From positions 124,001-188,000 of the forward strand of contig NZ_BSTS01000012.1 of NCBI RefSeq assembly GCF_030269665.1: a stretch of DNA of 64,000 nucleotides, in the 5' to 3' direction. Below are positions 61,478 to 64,000 of the stretch, piece after piece. The DNA is from Actinomycetospora sp. NBRC 106375 (GTDB lineage: Bacteria; Actinomycetota; Actinomycetes; Mycobacteriales; Pseudonocardiaceae). The first letter of the stretch is position 1, and each line of letters begins with the position of its first letter. The notes beneath the pieces were generated by a model. It saw nothing but the letters and a program-made list of their open reading frames with translations. It did not search any database and was not told the origin of the DNA. A program made the position numbers and the translations under genes.

Positions 61478-62794
61478 GTGAGTCGCGGCACCTGGCGGAA
61501 CTGGGCCGGCACGGTCACCGCCACCCCGGCACGGGTACACCTCCCCCGCTCGGTCGACGACGTCGTCGCGGCCGTGCGCGCGGCCCGCGGCTCGCACCTG
61601 CGCCCCCGCGGCAGCGGGCACTCGTTCACCCCGCTCGCCGCGACCGACGCGCACGCGATCGACCTGCGGCACTGGGCGGGCGTCGACACGCTGGACACGA
61701 CGACCGGGCGCGTGCGGGTCCGCGCCGGGACGACGCTGCGCGCGCTCAACACGGCGCTCGACGCGCACGGGCTCGCGATGGCGAACCTCGGTGACATCGA
61801 CGCCCAGACGATCTCGGGAGCCGTCGCCACCGGCACCCACGGCACCGGCGCGCGGCTCGGCGGCGTGGCGACGCAGGTGGTCGCGCTCGACCTGGTGCTC
61901 GCCGACGGCTCGGTCGTGCACTGCTCGGCGGGCGACGAGCTCTTCGAGGCGGCGCGGATCGGGCTCGGCGCGTTCGGCGTCGTCACCGGACTCACCCTGC
62001 AGTGCGTGCCGGCGTTCACGCTGCGCGCGGTCGAGCGCCCGGAGCCCCTCGACGACGTCCTGACCGGCCTCGACGCGCTGCTCACCGGCGACGACGACGG
62101 GGCCGATCACGTCGAGTTCTACTGGTTCCCGTACGGCAGCCAGGCTCTCGTCAAGCGGAACACCCGCGTCGACCCCGCGGACGCGCCGCCGCCGCTGCAC
62201 CCGGTGCGGCGGTTCCTCGAGTACGACGTCGTCGAGAACGCCGCGTTCGGGGCGCTGTGCCGGGTCGCGCGCGCCCTCCCGCGCACCGCCGTGCCCCTGG
62301 GCCGCGTCGCCGGGTCGGTGCTCTCGGCGCGCGAGTACGGCGACCGCTCCCACCGCGTGTTCACGACCCGGCGCCGGGTGCGGTTCGTCGAGTCCGAGTG
62401 GGCGTTCCCGCGCGACCGGCTCGCCGGCGTGCTCGACGACCTGCGCGCGCTGGTCCCCCGCCTCGAGCACCCGGTGCTCTTCCCGGTCGAGGTCCGTGTC
62501 GCCGCCGCCGACGACGTGTGGCTCTCCACCGCGTACGGCCGCGACACCGCCTACGTCGCGATCCACCAGTACGTCGGGGCGCCGCGCGAGGAGTACTTCA
62601 CCGGGTTCGCCGAGATCGCCGCGGCCGCCGGCGGGCGCCCGCACTGGGGCAAGGTCCACCCCCTCGACGCCGCGGCCCTGCGCGAGCGGTATCCCCGCTT
62701 CGACGACGTGCGGCGCGTGCGCCGCGACGTCGACCCCGGGGGCCTGTTCACCAACCCGCACCTGGACCGCGTCCTCGGCCCGGTGGCACCGTGA
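61478..62794 (+). CDS. FAD-linked D-arabinono-1,4-lactone oxidase family
   Basis: 438 residues. N-terminal FAD domain (FAD_binding_4) with LRPRGSGHSFTPLA, where the His is the usual covalent FAD site, and TISGAVATGTHGTGA. The C-terminal ALO domain ends VRRDVDPGGLFTNPHLDRVLG and contains HWGKVH. It oxidises aldonolactones or sugar alcohols with oxygen, as in L-gulono-lactone or xylitol oxidases. Substrate unknown. Leaderless GTG start. Confidence 0.88.
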   Translation: MSRGTWRNWAGTVTATPARVHLPRSVDDVVAAVRAARGSHLRPRGSGHSFTPLAATDAHAIDLRHWAGVDTLDTTTGRVRVRAGTTLRALNTALDAHGLAMANLGDIDAQTISGAVATGTHGTGARLGGVATQVVALDLVLADGSVVHCSAGDELFEAARIGLGAFGVVTGLTLQCVPAFTLRAVERPEPLDDVLTGLDALLTGDDDGADHVEFYWFPYGSQALVKRNTRVDPADAPPPLHPVRRFLEYDVVENAAFGALCRVARALPRTAVPLGRVAGSVLSAREYGDRSHRVFTTRRRVRFVESEWAFPRDRLAGVLDDLRALVPRLEHPVLFPVEVRVAAADDVWLSTAYGRDTAYVAIHQYVGAPREEYFTGFAEIAAAAGGRPHWGKVHPLDAAALRERYPRFDDVRRVRRDVDPGGLFTNPHLDRVLGPVAP

Positions 62795-62798
62795 CGGT

Positions 62799-63299
62799 GT
62801 GACCCGCAACCTGCTCACCGGGGCGATCACCGTCGAGGACCTCCCGGCTGCGACCGCCGCGTTCATCCGGAAGCAGGCCGCCGCGAAGGGGCTGGACGGC
62901 GACCCGCTGGACGGCGTGACCCACGGGCTGCGGACCGACGAGGACAGCCTGGAGCGGCTGAGCTCCGGCCCGCGCACCGAGCACCACACGACGGAGATGC
63001 TCCTGTCGTCGCAGCTCCTGATCATCTCCTACCGCCAGGGCCACGACGACACCTACGAGCGGGTCGACGCGGCGGCGCGGGTGAGCTTCCACCGCCTCGA
63101 CCAGCTCGAGGTCGTGACGCCGGTCCCCGACCGGCCCCATCGGACGCTGGGCACGGCCACCCTCGGGGTGCTGTCGGTGGAGAGCCGGATGGTCGGCGGC
63201 CCGCGACGCACCACCCGGAACATCCCGACGGGCAACGCCCCGGAGGCCACGACCTTCCGGAACGCCCTGGTCGACGCCGCGGGACGGGCGCGGACCTGA
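62799..63299 (+). CDS. Hypothetical protein after the lactone oxidase
   Basis: 166 residues from GTG at 62799, four bases after the oxidase stop, so translationally coupled. No recognised domain. LTGAITVEDLPAATAAFIRKQ at the start is helical; LLSSQLLIISYRQGHDDTYERV and FHRLDQLEVVTPV look like strands of a PH-like or small beta domain, and a conserved-looking TLGVLSVESRMVGG follows. No signal peptide or membrane helix. Function unknown. Confidence 0.6.
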   Translation: MTRNLLTGAITVEDLPAATAAFIRKQAAAKGLDGDPLDGVTHGLRTDEDSLERLSSGPRTEHHTTEMLLSSQLLIISYRQGHDDTYERVDAAARVSFHRLDQLEVVTPVPDRPHRTLGTATLGVLSVESRMVGGPRRTTRNIPTGNAPEATTFRNALVDAAGRART

Positions 63300-63303
63300 C
63301 CCC

Positions 63304-64000
63304 CTAGACGCGGATCGCGTCGGCCATCCCGACGACGACCTCGCGGTCGCCCTGGTACGGCTCGCGGCCGTGCGCGGTCCGGATGTTGTCGACGACCATG
63401 ACGTCGCCCGCCTGCCACGGCTCGCTCACCGTGTGCGCGGCGTAGGCGTTGTTGATCAGGTTGACCACGTCCTCGCCGATCGGCTCGCCGTTGCCGAAGC
63501 GCGTGGTGAAGGGCAGCCCGTCGGGCCCGTAGGACTCGACGAGGTACTCGCGGATGTCGGGGTCGAGCGTCCACTCGTTGAGGAACGCGACCTGGTTGAA
63601 CCAGCACGGCCGGCCGTCGACGGGGTGCCGCACCACGGCGCGGCGACGCTGGCGGGTGCTCAGGCCGTCGCCGTTCCAGCTGAACTCGATGCCCTGGTTG
63701 CGGCAGTACTGCTCGACGGCGCCGCGGTCGTTCGTCCCGAAGGCCTCGGCCCACGACGCGCCGATCTCGTCGTTGTAGTTGCGGACCAGCAGCCAGCCCT
63801 CGTTCTCGAGCCGCGACACCAGGGCCGGCGGGAGCGCCTGGAGGACGGCCGACGCGTCGCCGACCGGCGTGGCGCCCCCGGAGGCCGCCGGGGTGAGGCA
63901 GGCGAAGAACATGAAGCCGGGCGGGTCGGGCAGGTAGCTCAGCTCGTTGTGCAGGCACATCTGCTGGGTGGCCGGCCACGGCGTGGCCGAGTACAGGCCG
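63304..64000 (-). CDS. TauD/TfdA-family Fe(II)/2-oxoglutarate dioxygenase, truncated by window
   Basis: Open to the right edge; 231 C-terminal residues are visible with no start codon needed at 63960, since YSATPWPATQQM upstream is in frame and typical of the family. Iron ligands: H and E in LHNELSYLPDPPG (H-x-E) and the distal His in NIRTAHGREPY, with the Arg for 2-oxoglutarate nearby in YQGDREVV. The AVEQYCRNQGIEFSW and RRRAVVRHPVDGRPCWFNQ stretches match dioxygenases of secondary metabolism and asparagine- or SyrP-like hydroxylases. Substrate unknown. Convergent with the hypothetical gene, four bases apart. Confidence 0.85.
   Translation of the reverse strand, partial: GLYSATPWPATQQMCLHNELSYLPDPPGFMFFACLTPAASGGATPVGDASAVLQALPPALVSRLENEGWLLVRNYNDEIGASWAEAFGTNDRGAVEQYCRNQGIEFSWNGDGLSTRQRRRAVVRHPVDGRPCWFNQVAFLNEWTLDPDIREYLVESYGPDGLPFTTRFGNGEPIGEDVVNLINNAYAAHTVSEPWQAGDVMVVDNIRTAHGREPYQGDREVVVGMADAIRV

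Noticed and set aside
1..64000. tRNA, rRNA, CRISPR arrays, riboswitches
   Set aside because: No T-loop or acceptor patterns, no regularly spaced repeat-spacer units and no B12- or thiamine-box leader were found, including upstream of meaA and the DUF77 gene. Reading by eye could miss a diverged one.

Overview
The window is high-GC actinobacterial chromosome: third codon positions are almost always G or C, GTG starts are common, and many genes show a -10-like hexamer 6-10 nt before the start codon, as in leaderless transcripts. Gene content (GlgE pathway, NucS, a mycobacterial-type MurA with Asp in place of the active-site Cys, ethylmalonyl-CoA genes, fused CydDC) suggests Pseudonocardiales, perhaps a Pseudonocardia or Actinomycetospora relative. 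That placement is inference. From memory, gene order matches two separate M. tuberculosis segments: about Rv3030-Rv3041c (3.2-13.8 kb here), and, scattered, Rv1314c-Rv1328 (17-33 kb and 52-60 kb).

Layout. (1) 1-3.2 kb: end of an integrated mobile element, with a truncated primase-like gene, a helically phased iteron-like array, a RepA-type AAA ATPase, a small conserved protein and a tyrosine recombinase. (2) 3.3-8.2 kb: methyltransferase, GH57 branching enzyme, GT4 glucosyltransferase and hexapeptide acyltransferase, the set tied to methylglucose lipopolysaccharide in mycobacteria. (3) 8.2-13.8 kb: ribokinase plus nucleoside hydrolase, two methyltransferases, an enoyl-CoA hydratase and an ABC ATPase. 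(4) 13.8-33 kb: alpha-glucan and trehalose metabolism (GlgX, GlgP, GlgE, TreS, maltokinase, GlgB), where TreS makes maltose, Mak phosphorylates it, GlgE polymerises maltose-1-phosphate, GlgB branches the polymer and GlgP and GlgX degrade it. A lipoprotein metallopeptidase and a thioredoxin-TPR co-chaperone follow. (5) 33-41 kb: cytochrome bd operon cydA-cydB-cydDC, divergent from a BlaI-type repressor and M56 peptidase, with repressor-like half-sites between. (6) 41-47 kb: meaB, mce, ccr and a duplicated 3-hydroxyacyl-CoA dehydrogenase. Together with meaA at 56 kb and a PduO-type adenosyltransferase at 60 kb these form much of a B12-dependent ethylmalonyl-CoA route. (7) 47-64 kb: MFS exporter with an MBL-fold protein, aldehyde dehydrogenase, HIT, NucS, a lone F0 b-like subunit, Nudix, a 14-residue-repeat protein, thioesterase, MurA, a PLP protein and FAD oxidase pair, and a truncated TauD-type dioxygenase.

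The most unusual features are a GlgE with about 750 extra low-complexity residues at its N terminus, and several families of short palindromic repeats (two of them exactly 51 bp). They lie between genes but also in frame inside two proteins: a THUMP-like methyltransferase and the linker of the CydDC fusion.
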